Notes: generated by a model not told the origin, from the sequence alone. A stretch of DNA of 64,000 bases from Calothrix brevissima NIES-22 (GCF_002367995.1 NZ_AP018207.1:1054001-1118000), one strand, 5' to 3'. Positions 17,585 through 26,308 are shown, numbered from the stretch's first letter. Program-made: numbers and translations.

Positions 17585-18265
17585 GTGTACAAACCGATTA
17601 CATTTATAGTAAGCATTTTGTTATTAGGTAGTTTTGCTGCAACTATATCGCCAGCAGCTCAAGCTCAAGTTTTGTTAGCACAAGCTAGAAGTAGCGAAGT
17701 GAAGCAAATGCTAGAAGAAGGGCGCAGACTAGTTGATGCTGGTGATTATAATGGAGCAATCTCTGTTTACCAACAAGCCGCAACTCTCGAACCTAAGAAC
17801 GCAAAAATTCATTCAGGTATTGGCTATTTATATGCTCAACAAGGAAATTTTCCCGCAGCATTAGCCGCTTACCGTCGAGCATTAGCTATTAGTCCTAACA
17901 ACGGCGATTTTTACTACGCTGTCGGTTACATTAAAGGTAATATGGGCGATACAGCCGGAGCAAAAGAAGCTTATCGGCGTGCGATTCAACTAAATCGCAA
18001 TAATGTGAATGCTTATTTAGGATTAGCTGTCACCCAAGCGCGTTTGGGTGACTACGAAGCAGCTAACTGGGCTTATGAACAAGCAATTAATTTAGATCGA
18101 AATAATGCCCAAACTTATGAGTTAATGGGTTCAATGTATAAGCAAAGACGACAAGCTAAACAAGCTGCAAACGTCCTCAATAAAGCCCGTGACTTATACC
18201 AGCGACGCAATGATTTTGATGGTGTCGCCAGAGTAGAAGCATTACTGAGAGATTTAGGTGGATGA
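17585..18265 (+). CDS. Exported TPR-repeat protein
   Basis: A 226-residue protein starting with GTG at 17585. An N-terminal signal peptide (ITFIVSILLLGSFAATISPAAQA, cut near residue 27) is followed by about five tetratricopeptide repeats, for instance AKIHSGIGYLYAQQGNFPAALAAYRRAL and NVNAYLGLAVTQARLGDYEAANWAYEQAI. These make a superhelical protein-binding scaffold, here in the periplasm or thylakoid lumen. Partner unknown. It stands alone between two intergenic regions. Confidence 0.85.
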   Translation: MYKPITFIVSILLLGSFAATISPAAQAQVLLAQARSSEVKQMLEEGRRLVDAGDYNGAISVYQQAATLEPKNAKIHSGIGYLYAQQGNFPAALAAYRRALAISPNNGDFYYAVGYIKGNMGDTAGAKEAYRRAIQLNRNNVNAYLGLAVTQARLGDYEAANWAYEQAINLDRNNAQTYELMGSMYKQRRQAKQAANVLNKARDLYQRRNDFDGVARVEALLRDLGG

Positions 18266-18857
18266 GGTGAATTTAGTGGGTGTCCTGTTAGTTATACTAA
18301 AATATCTTCTCAGTACGACTTTGGAGACAATCGTGGCTCATTGAGAGTGGAAATTTAAACGCAAAGGTACGCAGAGGTAAGCGCATTCGCCGTTAGGCGT
18401 TCCCGCAGGGTAGGTACACAGAAATCAGCTAGGAATTAATGAGATGTTGTACTAAGTAAGTCAATAGAATTAAACACAATTATGGGAAGAAATACAAAAT
18501 AGCGTTGACTGTTGACCGTTGACCGTTGACTGGGGTCACGGAGCTTGCTGAAGTTTTGACTATTGACTATTAAGAGAAATTTTCATGTTTGGTTGTGGGA
18601 TTTTCCCGTGATTAGCTAGCTTGAAAATATGGGTTAGGGGCTAGGGGAGAGATTTTCTCGTGATTGACTAGTTATCGACCCTTACCAATGACCAATGACC
18701 AATCACCAATGACTAATAACTAGTGACAGTTCTTTCCAGCTATCTTGAATTGCACTGCTATAGTTATATTTAATCAGCAATTACCACCTCAATCGAGTTC
18801 ACAGGATGGAGGTGGTTAAATAATTGTTAATGCAATTTGGGCAAAATTAATTTAATT
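18266..18857. other. 592-bp intergenic region filled with dispersed repeats
   Basis: It contains a CGCAAAGG...TTCCCGCAGGGTAGG repeat (18360-18422; related copy inside the broken tnpA at 22458-22510). Heptamer repeats of the GTTGACC type (about 18504-18531) and of the ATGACCA type (about 18684-18720) follow, and a CTAGGGG stretch. An 8-bp stem ACCACCTC / GAGGTGGT (18783-18790 / 18809-18816) lies 40 bp after the stop of the minus-strand gene at 18858 and may end its transcript. No gene seen. Confidence 0.7.
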
Positions 18858-19763
18858 TCACCCAGGAACAGTTTTCACGAAATCATCCCCAGGAATAACA
18901 GTAGTATAAAAGACATAGTCCTTATTAGCTAGATAGCGACGGTCTTGTTTAATTATTGCCATAAATTCGCGATGTCCATCTCGCCTACGTCCAACTAAAC
19001 AACCTGCACTGGCATTTTTGATATCGTTGACTGGCGCATCATAACCCCAATGTTGATTGACTGCAAACAAGCCTGTGTCTACTTGATCGCCAGTGCGTTT
19101 AAAGTTTTTGTCGAAATCACGGTGAACAGTAATCGGTGCAACTTGAATTAAAGCTTCGTGACGATCTGCATTACCGTGGTAGCCAACAGCCCAAGCTTTA
19201 TACTGTCCAAACTTAATTCTGGCAGCACCTTTTGGATTCATGGGATTGTATGTATAAAAGCTACCTGGTTCCGTTGTCGCTTGCCAATGATTGACAATTT
19301 TGGGAACACCTTCGACAATTTCAATCACAATTCGACGGTCGTTGAATTGATTGGGTGTATCGCTATTGAGAGTCCAATCTTCATTTATTCCCTCAATATA
19401 AACAATGTTGTATTGTCTAGCGCCAGTAAATACTTGATAATTTTTAAGCTGCAAATATTTGATAATTCTGCTATCAACGCTATTGCTGAGTTTTAACGGA
19501 GGTTCTGGTAAATCTCCGGGTTTAGTTTCAATTAAATTCTTGGCTGTGACTGCGCCTAAATAATCTTTTTCTCCCGACTTAGTTAATTCTTGGAATTGTC
19601 TTAGCGCCGCAGCAGAAACAGGCCCAAACTTACCATCAGCCGGTGGTTCTAATAAACCTAAGCCTATTAACAGTACCTGAATCTGACGAGTAAGATCTAT
19701 ATCATCTGCGATCGCTTCAAAGTTCCATTTCTCTTGGGTTCCTAAAAAATCTTGTAGTTTCAT
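18858..19763 (-). CDS. Peptidoglycan-binding protein with YkuD-like C-terminal region
   Basis: A 301-residue protein. Residues about 22-75 form a PG_binding_1 domain (TRQIQVLLIGLGLLEPPADGKFGPVSAAALRQFQ). The rest is a separate domain with GYHGNADRHEALIQ, TVHRDFD, and NQHWGYD followed by NASAGCLVGRRR. The spacing H...SAGC recalls the L,D-transpeptidase motif (H...SHGC), but the match is partial, so an amidase or other cell-wall fold is possible. No signal peptide is evident. A lysozyme-family gene is divergent from it across 655 bp. Confidence 0.72.
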   Translation of the reverse strand: MKLQDFLGTQEKWNFEAIADDIDLTRQIQVLLIGLGLLEPPADGKFGPVSAAALRQFQELTKSGEKDYLGAVTAKNLIETKPGDLPEPPLKLSNSVDSRIIKYLQLKNYQVFTGARQYNIVYIEGINEDWTLNSDTPNQFNDRRIVIEIVEGVPKIVNHWQATTEPGSFYTYNPMNPKGAARIKFGQYKAWAVGYHGNADRHEALIQVAPITVHRDFDKNFKRTGDQVDTGLFAVNQHWGYDAPVNDIKNASAGCLVGRRRDGHREFMAIIKQDRRYLANKDYVFYTTVIPGDDFVKTVPG

Positions 19764-20418
19764 TTTTTACTTTCCTCCATTAATCTACTTACTAAGTAGG
19801 TACAAATATGCTTGTGCCGATTAGTTCTGTTTGAGAACATACCCTGAGATAGGAATTCTCGTCAAAATTATTACCTATAATATACGCTATCAGTATATAT
19901 AAGTATATATTTAATGCTGAAAAAGCACTTATATAGTGTATGAGAAGGATCTTATTAAATACAAGATTGCCGCAGTTACATCATGTAAATTTAGCTATCG
20001 CTATAAACCTAAGTAATAACTAAAGCTGATTACTGTTAATAAAACTAATTGCTATCTAGATATGTTGACCACAGAAAGCCAGAAGCTAGAGGACAGAAGC
20101 TATAAAAAGGGTCTAACCCCCCAACTTAACGGTGAAAAGCAAAAAGTATTTATTTCCAGACCTGTAGGCGCAAGAATTACTGCATCCCGATGCAATCATC
20201 TATCTTAAGTTATGAGTTTCCCTTATGTTTTCTCGCGAATTTACTTCTATCTGCTTAACAGTTTTAAACTAGCGCTGATGTTTTGTCGATGGTAGCATTA
20301 GCGACTAGCCGATAAATAAGAAAAATTTAATTTTTTGTATCAAAAAACTGAAATTTGGAAAAAATAAGTTAACTTTATGGCACAAAAAAACTAGTGCTAA
20401 TACTTAGTGCATAACAAC
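19764..20418. other. 655-bp divergent intergenic region between two cell-wall genes
   Basis: AT-rich, with phased T and A runs. It must hold promoters for the genes at 18858 (minus) and 20419 (plus). Nothing else recognisable, and no open frame worth naming. Confidence 0.6.
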
Positions 20419-21033
20419 ATGACAACAGAAATATCAGTTAGACTGCGCGACCTGAAACCGGAATATCAAAGACTTTGGAGTACTTGCGAAATTAAACCAG
20501 AGAAATTGAACCAGGTTCAAGATATAGTGGCGCAAATCTCCTCATATCGTCGGCGCTACAGAGCAATACAGCGACAAATTAATGTTCCCTGGTACTTTAT
20601 CGGAGTTATCCATAATATGGAATCCTCTCTCAAGTTCACCAGACATTTGCATAATGGTGATTCGCTAAAAAAACGTACCGTTAATACCCCACCAGGTAGA
20701 CCCTTAGCCGAACCGATCAATGGCTGGGAATCAGGATATACTTGGGAAGAAAGTGCAATTGATGCTTTAACTTTAAAAGATTTTGATAAGGTAAAAGACT
20801 GGAGTTTAGCAGCACAGCTTTGGCAGCTAGAAAGATTTAACGGTTTTGGCTATAGAATGTACCATCCAGAAGTCCTTAGTCCTTACCTTTGGTCAGCTAC
20901 TAATCATTACACTCAAGGTAAATATAAAAGCGATGGTAAATGGGATGCTGATGAGGTTTCCACCCAAATTGGTGTAGTCGCTTTACTGAAAATTTTATTC
21001 AAAGTAGAAAATATCGAAGTTCCGTTGGCTTAG
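20419..21033 (+). CDS. Lysozyme-family protein (COG5526-like muramidase)
   Basis: A 204-residue protein counted from the ATG at 20419; a GTG four codons upstream is also possible. The core reads INVPWYFIGVIHNMESSLKF, THLHNGDSL-like RHLHNGDSL, then WEESAIDAL, YRMYHPEVLSPYLWSATNHY and QIGVVALLKIL. This is the pattern of the phage-endolysin-like lysozyme family, with the catalytic Glu in the MESS motif (about E68). It would cut the glycan chain of peptidoglycan. No signal peptide is seen, so export would need another route. Neighbouring PG-binding gene is divergent. Confidence 0.75.
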   Translation: MTTEISVRLRDLKPEYQRLWSTCEIKPEKLNQVQDIVAQISSYRRRYRAIQRQINVPWYFIGVIHNMESSLKFTRHLHNGDSLKKRTVNTPPGRPLAEPINGWESGYTWEESAIDALTLKDFDKVKDWSLAAQLWQLERFNGFGYRMYHPEVLSPYLWSATNHYTQGKYKSDGKWDADEVSTQIGVVALLKILFKVENIEVPLA

Positions 21034-21086
21034 AAATTGGTCATTTGTCATTTGTCAGGATATCAAGTCTATTAATAGAAAATTTA

Positions 21087-21146
21087 AGGGTGTGTCGGAA
21101 ATACAGACAATCGCTGTATGTTCAATTTCTAGAACTGACGCACCCT
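21087..21146. terminator. Hairpin between convergent genes
   Basis: AGGGTGTGTC (21087-21096) pairs with GACGCACCCT (21137-21146) with one mismatch. It lies between the stop of the lysozyme-family gene and the stop of the DUF4870 gene. It also resembles the dispersed GTGCGTC repeat type, so a terminator role is only likely. Confidence 0.45.
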
Positions 21147-21201
21147 AATTATTTAGACTTTAACTAATCTATTTCTGGAGACTTTCAAATTAATTTGGTG
21201 A

Positions 21202-21576
21202 TTACAAAAGTCTAAAAATGAATGGATATTGGAATGGCTCATCTGGATTAGTTAGGCAGTGGAATAGCGCCCAAATTGTCAGTCCCCAATGTAGTAAAAA
21301 GCCCAAAGCGATAATGGGAAATAGTAAAAATCCGGCGATACCAAAGGTCAACCAAGTTAAAATCCCAATGGGTACGCCAATTACAGTTGCCCAAAACCAA
21401 ACATTGAAGTGAAAATTAATCGATTCTTTGGCGTTACTTTTAACAACTGGGTCGTCGGAAATGATGTTAATGACAATTGGCACTCCGACAGACAATAATG
21501 TTGTACTAAAGAAAATCGCCCCATGACATAGAGAGGATAGCAATTTACGCTTATCTGAATCGTATGTAACTTGCAT
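21202..21576 (-). CDS. DUF4870-family membrane protein
   Basis: A 124-residue protein with about three membrane helices. It contains CHGAIFFSTTLLSVGVPIVI, then NAKESINFHFNVWFWA, the conserved centre of DUF4870, then a hydrophobic hairpin and a short tail. Function of the family is unknown. Good Shine-Dalgarno GGAGCC upstream of the ATG. The 351-bp gap upstream (21577-21927) is AT-rich and shows no other gene; a chance frame there overlaps the next gene out of phase. Confidence 0.85.
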   Translation of the reverse strand: MQVTYDSDKRKLLSSLCHGAIFFSTTLLSVGVPIVINIISDDPVVKSNAKESINFHFNVWFWATVIGVPIGILTWLTFGIAGFLLFPIIALGFLLHWGLTIWALFHCLTNPDEPFQYPFIFRLL

Positions 21577-21927
21577 CCTGGTGGCTCCTTCACTTGCTTT
21601 ATTGCTTTGATTGTAACGGTTACAGACTGAGTTTGGTATTGTAGTTTACCGTACTCCAGCTATTTTCCGGATTGCTCTTGAGATAGATTGACTTTGAGGA
21701 CTAATTATTAGATCAATGATGAGGTTTACCGAACTTAGAGAATTTACATATTATTTAGTCTATTTATTTAGTCTATCTCGGCATAAAATTGGGATAAATT
21801 TTGTCAAATAATCAAAATATTGCATATCTTTACAGAAAGTTAATATATTTTTTCATAAGTTTAACTGGATTTATTATAACTAGGTCAAAAGGTCAATATA
21901 TAATTATCTTACTATTAAGAGAATTGT

Positions 21928-22179
21928 ATGAGCAGACTGTTAATCAAAGTTATAGGGTTATTTTTATTATTTTTAGGCTTATACTTTTTGGGACAAAATA
22001 TTATATTTGCTAGTGGTTATTATTCTTATTTTTATAGCAAAATACCTGCTACTGGTTCAGTGTTAGCAGTCATGGCTGGGGTAATTACATTAATTTTTTT
22101 CCGTAGAGAAACTGGTAACTTAGGATGGATTTTTTTAGGTTTAGGAATAGTTCTAGTTTTCTTAAGCGGTGGAGCTTGA
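21928..22179 (+). CDS. Small membrane protein, unknown function
   Basis: An 83-residue protein with three hydrophobic segments (IKVIGLFLLFLGLYFLG, VLAVMAGVITLIFF, WIFLGLGIVLVFLSGG) and a conserved-looking RRETGN loop. ATG start at 21928; GAG at 21920-21922 is a weak ribosome site. Composition matches neighbouring genes. It sits just upstream of the insertion-sequence remnant. I do not recognise a named family. Confidence 0.6.
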   Translation: MSRLLIKVIGLFLLFLGLYFLGQNIIFASGYYSYFYSKIPATGSVLAVMAGVITLIFFRRETGNLGWIFLGLGIVLVFLSGGA

Positions 22180-22224
22180 CTAAATAGTGAAATTCTTATT
22201 TAAACTTACTCATAGTTAATCAAC

Positions 22225-22677
22225 ATGAGGAAGTTTAGGTCGAAGATATCTGATTTTGGTGAGATAGTAGGTGTTTCATCATCTACACTCAGAAGATGGG
22301 AGGAAGAAGGTAAGTTAATTCTAGAGAGAACATTAGGCAATCAAAGGATATACAATGAATCCCATTTAAGTATTGCCAATTGTTGCCAACGCAGAAACAT
22401 GATCACCTTATGAAGAATTACAGCGATTTTCAGGTAAATGAACCACATTTTTTTATCTCACGCATAGATGCGGAGCGGCTTCCCGCAGGGTAGGCGCAAA
22501 GGCGCAAAGTTACAAAGAAATACAGATACCAGCTTGTAGTCTAAATACATGAAAACTGCTGTAACACAGGATTTGCTTTCAATTGTTCATTGTTTTAGTT
22601 CAAGACTTTATGGACTAAGGAAATACAAATCAAAAGTAAAAAAGCTCGTGGAAGGGATTGACCCATTTGCAGAATAA
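22225..22677 (+). pseudogene. tnpA: IS607 TnpA serine recombinase, core deleted
   Basis: The N-terminal MerR-like helix-turn-helix is clear at 22225-22380 (SDFGEIVGVSSSTLRRWEEEGKL, then LGNQRIY). The frame ends at 22413. A second in-frame piece, 22549-22677 (TQDLLSIVHCFSSRLYGLRK, then KVKKLVEG), matches the C-terminal end of the same recombinase. The central part with the catalytic serine and RVSS motif is missing, and 22458-22510 is an unrelated dispersed repeat (CGCAGGGTAGGCGCAAAGG). The protein cannot catalyse recombination. Confidence 0.8.
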
Positions 22678-22720
22678 CAGATATACTTACTCGCATAAAC
22701 AAGTCTAAATAACTATAGTT

Positions 22721-23905
22721 ATGTATGCGTTAAAGAGAGAGCTAAAACTGAATAAGAAAGAGCGCTCTCTCATGCGTGGTATGGCAGGATTTAAAAGATT
22801 TGTTTATAACTATGCCCTGGATTTAATTACGGCAAGTTGGGATTTTGATGGTGTGAAATTAGGTGACTCAAAAAGACTAGATGCCATCAAGAAAGTATTC
22901 ACTCAAGTCACAATGAATAAGTCAGAATATGCATGGACAAAAAAGTATCCATCCACTGTATATCAATCAGCTTTTCAAGACTTGAAAAATGCTTTTAGTC
23001 GCTGGCGTAGAGGCTTAGGAGAATTCCCGGTCAAAAAAAGTAAAAAGAAGGGTGATTCGTTCACTGTTTACAAAACATCAGGAATCTATCCCAAAAAAGG
23101 CAATCCAGCGATACCTTTCACCAATAGAGTTGTAATTAATCAAGGAAAGAATATTGTTCTTCCAGGAATTAAAACCTTTCGATTAAAGGAGGGAATTGAC
23201 TTTATTTGTAGTGCGCAAACATTTACTGTTTCCAGGACTGCGGATAGATGGTTTGTATCGTTTGTATTGGATGTTGAAAAAGTTCCACCAGTTATTCATC
23301 CAATAGAAAAGATGGGCGTAGACTTGGGTGTAAAAACTTTGGCAACTTGTTCTGATGGTACAACTTATGCCATGCCAATTACTACAAAAATAGCGAAAAC
23401 CAAGCTTCAGTTATTGCAATGGCGGAATCGAAATAAGGTACTGGGGAACAAGAAGTTAAAAATTAGAGCATCTAAAAATGCTCATAAATTTTACGCTAAA
23501 GTAGCTAAAAAACATGCTCGGATTGCCAATATCAGGCAAGATACGACGCAAAATATGACAACTGATTTAAGTCGTAAAGCGTATATTATTCGCATTGAAG
23601 ACTTAAATGTCCAAGGGATGATTGCTAATAGTAAGTTAGCTGATGCTGTCAGCAATAACTGCTTTTACGAAATTCGTCGTCAACTAACTTACAAGCAGTC
23701 TTTTTACGGCACAAAAGTTGAATTGGTTGATAGATGGTATCCCAGTTCCAAGCAGTGTTGTAAATGTCATCATGTTCAGCCAATGAATTTATCCCAACGG
23801 GTTTTTCATTGTCAAAGTTGTGGGCATCTTCAATGTCGAGACGAAAACGCCTCAATTAATTTGAAAGATGCCCCATCGAATCAAGTAAGGTTGGCTCAAC
23901 CTTAA
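22721..23905 (+). CDS. tnpB: TnpB RNA-guided nuclease of an IS607-type element
   Basis: A 394-residue TnpB. The RuvC residues are in place: D201 (GVDLGVKTLAT), E293 (RIEDLNVQGM) and D374 (CRDENASINL). The zinc ribbon has CxxC pairs at C346/C349 and C364/C367. The N-terminus (YALKRELKLNKKERSL) is the usual TnpB opening. TnpB proteins cut DNA guided by a short RNA encoded at the element's right end. All catalytic residues are kept although tnpA is dead. The reading frame stops at QVRLAQP; the usual longer tail is present downstream only in pieces and in two frames. Confidence 0.92.
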   Translation: MYALKRELKLNKKERSLMRGMAGFKRFVYNYALDLITASWDFDGVKLGDSKRLDAIKKVFTQVTMNKSEYAWTKKYPSTVYQSAFQDLKNAFSRWRRGLGEFPVKKSKKKGDSFTVYKTSGIYPKKGNPAIPFTNRVVINQGKNIVLPGIKTFRLKEGIDFICSAQTFTVSRTADRWFVSFVLDVEKVPPVIHPIEKMGVDLGVKTLATCSDGTTYAMPITTKIAKTKLQLLQWRNRNKVLGNKKLKIRASKNAHKFYAKVAKKHARIANIRQDTTQNMTTDLSRKAYIIRIEDLNVQGMIANSKLADAVSNNCFYEIRRQLTYKQSFYGTKVELVDRWYPSSKQCCKCHHVQPMNLSQRVFHCQSCGHLQCRDENASINLKDAPSNQVRLAQP

Positions 23906-24015
23906 CTAACACGCCTGTGGACAAGAAGTAGTCGTCTACCTTGGTTGAAACAGGAAGAAAACGCTGAACTAATCAACAAGTTTGAACAAGTTTAGGTAAG
24001 TTTTTTGGAGCAGTT

Positions 24016-24111
24016 ATGTTAAGACCAACTAGTTTGTGGAATTTTTTCTTAGCTTTTACAGCCTTGGTTGCTGGCTATAAAATGTTGACGCAGGGGAGAA
24101 TCAATTTTTAA
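24016..24111 (+). CDS. Possible 31-residue single-helix membrane protein
   Basis: ATG at 24016 preceded by TTTTTTGGAG (GGAG at 24007-24010, spacing 5), reading LRPTSLWNFFLAFTALVAG and ending QGRINF. One predicted membrane helix. It has a good ribosome site and no overlap with other genes, but it is short enough to be chance. It lies right after the TnpB tail and could have been part of an ancestral photosystem or membrane small-protein set; that is a guess only. Confidence 0.4.
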   Translation: MLRPTSLWNFFLAFTALVAGYKMLTQGRINF

Positions 24112-24376
24112 ATTTCATATCTCTATCTCTTCACACCTAGCGCCTATTCCCTCATCCCTGTTTTTTAGTTGGGGAATGTGAAGATGCGATCGCCTTATCT
24201 TCTCAAAGAGCGCAAAAATTATGCTAAGGTAATAAAATTTTGCACGCTCCAGTAACAAACAAACTAACCCAACGTGAAAAACCTGGTTTTTTCATAAGTT
24301 ATTGGCTAGGGGAGTTTTGCTAAGTTAAGGGGTGCTATTACAATGGAAACTAATCGATCGTGAGGATACAGCAAGA

Positions 24377-24556
24377 ATGACCCAAGTGGTTTTAGGAGAG
24401 AACGAAGGAATAGACTCAGCACTACGTCGCTTTAAGCGCCAGGTTTCCAAAGCTGGTATATTAGCTGACGTAAAGTATCATCGGCACTTTGAAACACCAT
24501 TGGAAAAGCGTAAACGTAAAGCAGTTGCAGCTAGACGCAAGAGACGTTTTAAATAA
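24377..24556 (+). CDS. rpsU: 30S ribosomal protein bS21 (copy 2)
   Basis: A 59-residue basic protein starting [21 protein letters not shown]. The start at 24377 is chosen by alignment with copy 1 at 13223-13417 and the family; the longer frame upstream is not bS21-like. It differs from copy 1 in the C-terminal half ([20 protein letters not shown]). It is not linked to an rbp gene, so it may be the constitutive copy. The upstream 265 bp contain AT-rich promoter-like sequence. Multiple rpsU genes are common in filamentous cyanobacteria. Confidence 0.93.
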   Translation: MTQVVLGENEGIDSALRRFKRQVSKAGILADVKYHRHFETPLEKRKRKAVAARRKRRFK

Positions 24557-24801
24557 ACCTATTTTGGTAGTAGCGCTGTTTGAAGACAAGCTCTTAAACA
24601 AGCAACAAGACGTTGTCATCATGCTGACAAAAATTAACAAAGATTTATCGCACTCCTGATTTGGGGCGTGAGTGAATTCTTTTACCCAAATGTGGGGCGG
24701 GTGAAATGCCTGAATTACGGTTAGATGGAAACAGCGATAATCGCTGTCCATCAACCACAAGAATGGGAAAATAACCAAAACAACCGTTGAACAGCCTGTG
24801 T

Positions 24802-25449
24802 TTAAGCTGACTCAGATTCAGGAATTTCAATGCTGCGGCTGTTACAACGGTTCATTGCTTTTTCTACACCTTGTTTGAGGCTGAGTTCTATACACTCAAC
24901 CACAAACTGCAGTACTAGAGACATGACTTGATTTTCGCTAGCTGAGAAACGTCCCAATACATGAGAAACAGCGCCAGAATCATCATTAGCGGAATTTTTG
25001 GGTTTACCGATACCAATACGCAATCTGGGGAAATTTTGTGAACTTAAATGTGCGATCGCACTTTTCATTCCATTATGCCCCCCAGCAGAACCAGATAAGC
25101 GCAAGCGAGTCTTACCTAAAGGTAAATCCATCTCATCATAAATCACTAACACTGACTCTGGCGGTAATTTATACCAGCTAGTCACTGCTTGAATAGATTG
25201 TCCGGAACGATTCATGTAAGTTAAGGGCTTGAGTAAGCGGATTTTACCGCCAGCAGGCGCAACACCTTCACCGTACTCACCTTGAAACTTCTTATTTTCT
25301 GCTAAGGGAATTTTCCACGCCCGTGCTATGGCGTCAACAGCCGCAAAGCCAATATTGTGGCGGGTTTGGTCGTATTTTGGCTCTGGATTCCCCAACCCGA
25401 CAATTAGCTGGGGAATTACCAAAGCTGGTTTTGTAACAGCCTCTGTCAT
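24802..25449 (-). CDS. pth: Peptidyl-tRNA hydrolase
   Basis: A 215-residue enzyme that frees tRNA from peptidyl-tRNA dropped by ribosomes. It contains LIVGLGNPEPKYDQTRHNIGF with N21 and catalytic H31, TYMNRSG, VIYDEMDLPLGKTRLR and GSAGGHNGMKSAI, all diagnostic. About 12 extra N-terminal residues precede the usual start. It lies in the order psbH-tatA-pth on the minus strand. The short stretch between pth and tatA contains GATTTTGG-type heptamer repeats. Confidence 0.97.
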   Translation of the reverse strand: MTEAVTKPALVIPQLIVGLGNPEPKYDQTRHNIGFAAVDAIARAWKIPLAENKKFQGEYGEGVAPAGGKIRLLKPLTYMNRSGQSIQAVTSWYKLPPESVLVIYDEMDLPLGKTRLRLSGSAGGHNGMKSAIAHLSSQNFPRLRIGIGKPKNSANDDSGAVSHVLGRFSASENQVMSLVLQFVVECIELSLKQGVEKAMNRCNSRSIEIPESESA

Positions 25450-25597
25450 TCAATTTTGGATTTTGGATTTTGGATTTTGGATTTGAGGTTTGGCGCGACG
25501 CCAGTAATTATTGAAGCTTGAGAATTTGACATTTGACAACAATCTAAAATCGGCAATCTAAAATCTAAAATTGCCAACTACTCATTTTAGCTTTTAG

Positions 25598-25852
25598 TTA
25601 GCTTTTCGGCTGTTCTGAAGGGGCGGCTTCGATTTGCTTGGGTTCTAGTTCGGCAGTGGTTTTCACGGCTTGTTCTAGTTGTTCGGCTTCGCGCTTAAAC
25701 TCGGTTTGAAATTCGTTAGAAGCTTCTTGGAAGCCGCGAATAGCTTTACCTAAGCTACGCCCAATTTCGGGTAGCTTTTTCGGCCCGAAGACTAATAGTG
25801 CTACTACAAAAATTACAGCCATTTCTGGCAAGCCAATACCAAAGATATTCAT
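25598..25852 (-). CDS. tatA: Twin-arginine translocase subunit TatA/E
   Basis: An 84-residue protein with one membrane helix (GLPEMAVIFVVALLVFGPKKLPEIGR, about 7-32). The invariant FGPKKLPE hinge and an amphipathic helix (SLGKAIRGFQEASNEF) follow, then an acidic tail. It forms the pore part of the Tat pathway for folded proteins across the cytoplasmic or thylakoid membrane. It lies between pth and psbH. Confidence 0.96.
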   Translation of the reverse strand: MNIFGIGLPEMAVIFVVALLVFGPKKLPEIGRSLGKAIRGFQEASNEFQTEFKREAEQLEQAVKTTAELEPKQIEAAPSEQPKS

Positions 25853-25954
25853 GGTGTTGTTCCGCTAAATTGACAGTTGAACCAGGGAAGGAGAACGCAG
25901 TCTTCCTATATATATGTTGACTTGTTTTGGATTAACTTTTTTTTATCGAATCCA

Positions 25955-25979
25955 CAAAAAAACCCGGATGAGCCGGGTG
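25955..25979 (-). terminator. Rho-independent terminator of psbH
   Basis: On the minus strand ACCCGG (25978-25973), loop CTCAT, CCGGGT (25967-25962), then TTTTTTT. It lies about 40 bp past the psbH stop and separates psbH from tatA. Classic shape. Confidence 0.85.
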
Positions 25980-26019
25980 TTACTACGCTTATTCTTTGAG
26001 CTATTGAACTTGGTCTAGA

Positions 26020-26223
26020 TTAACGGCCTAGACTGCGCCAATCAACCAATACATCCTGAATGAGGATGGTCTTGTTATAGACTTGGAGAATAATCAGCAA
26101 AAAAACGAAAAATAATAGCATAAAAACAGCCATTACTGGTGTAGTTCCCCAACCAGGAGCAACTTTACCATACTCAGCGTTTAGGGGCCTCAGTATATCT
26201 CCCAACCTTGTCCTTTGTGCCAT
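26020..26223 (-). CDS. psbH: Photosystem II 10-kDa phosphoprotein homologue PsbH
   Basis: A 67-residue protein with the recognisable PsbH sequence: [26 protein letters not shown] then one membrane helix ([20 protein letters not shown]) and a lumenal end. PsbH is needed for PSII assembly and for stable QB-site function. The N-terminal Thr that is phosphorylated in plants is in the missing plant-type extension. It is divergent from psbN (85 bp apart) and ends at a strong terminator. Confidence 0.98.
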   Translation of the reverse strand: MAQRTRLGDILRPLNAEYGKVAPGWGTTPVMAVFMLLFFVFLLIILQVYNKTILIQDVLVDWRSLGR

Positions 26224-26308
26224 AGTTCACCTAAGATTACTTGCCAAAGCTTTTTTTAATCTTCTGTAATATTCTATAAGAATAGCACTCATAATAAATC
26301 TTTCAATT

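Larger units (their letters stand above)
22225..23995 (+). mobile_element. Decayed IS607-type insertion sequence (broken tnpA, open tnpB)
   Basis: The order tnpA (serine recombinase) then tnpB on the same strand is that of IS607. tnpA survives only as its two ends, with a dispersed repeat where the catalytic core should be. tnpB is open, and beyond its stop a decayed coding tail runs to an in-phase TAG at 23993-23995. IS607 elements have no clear inverted repeats, so the exact ends are not defined; the limits given are those of the coding remains. Confidence 0.75.

Noticed and set aside
25447-25590. Possible small RNA between pth and tatA
   Set aside because: Only GATTTTG and TCTAAAA heptamer repeats; no promoter or terminator visible.
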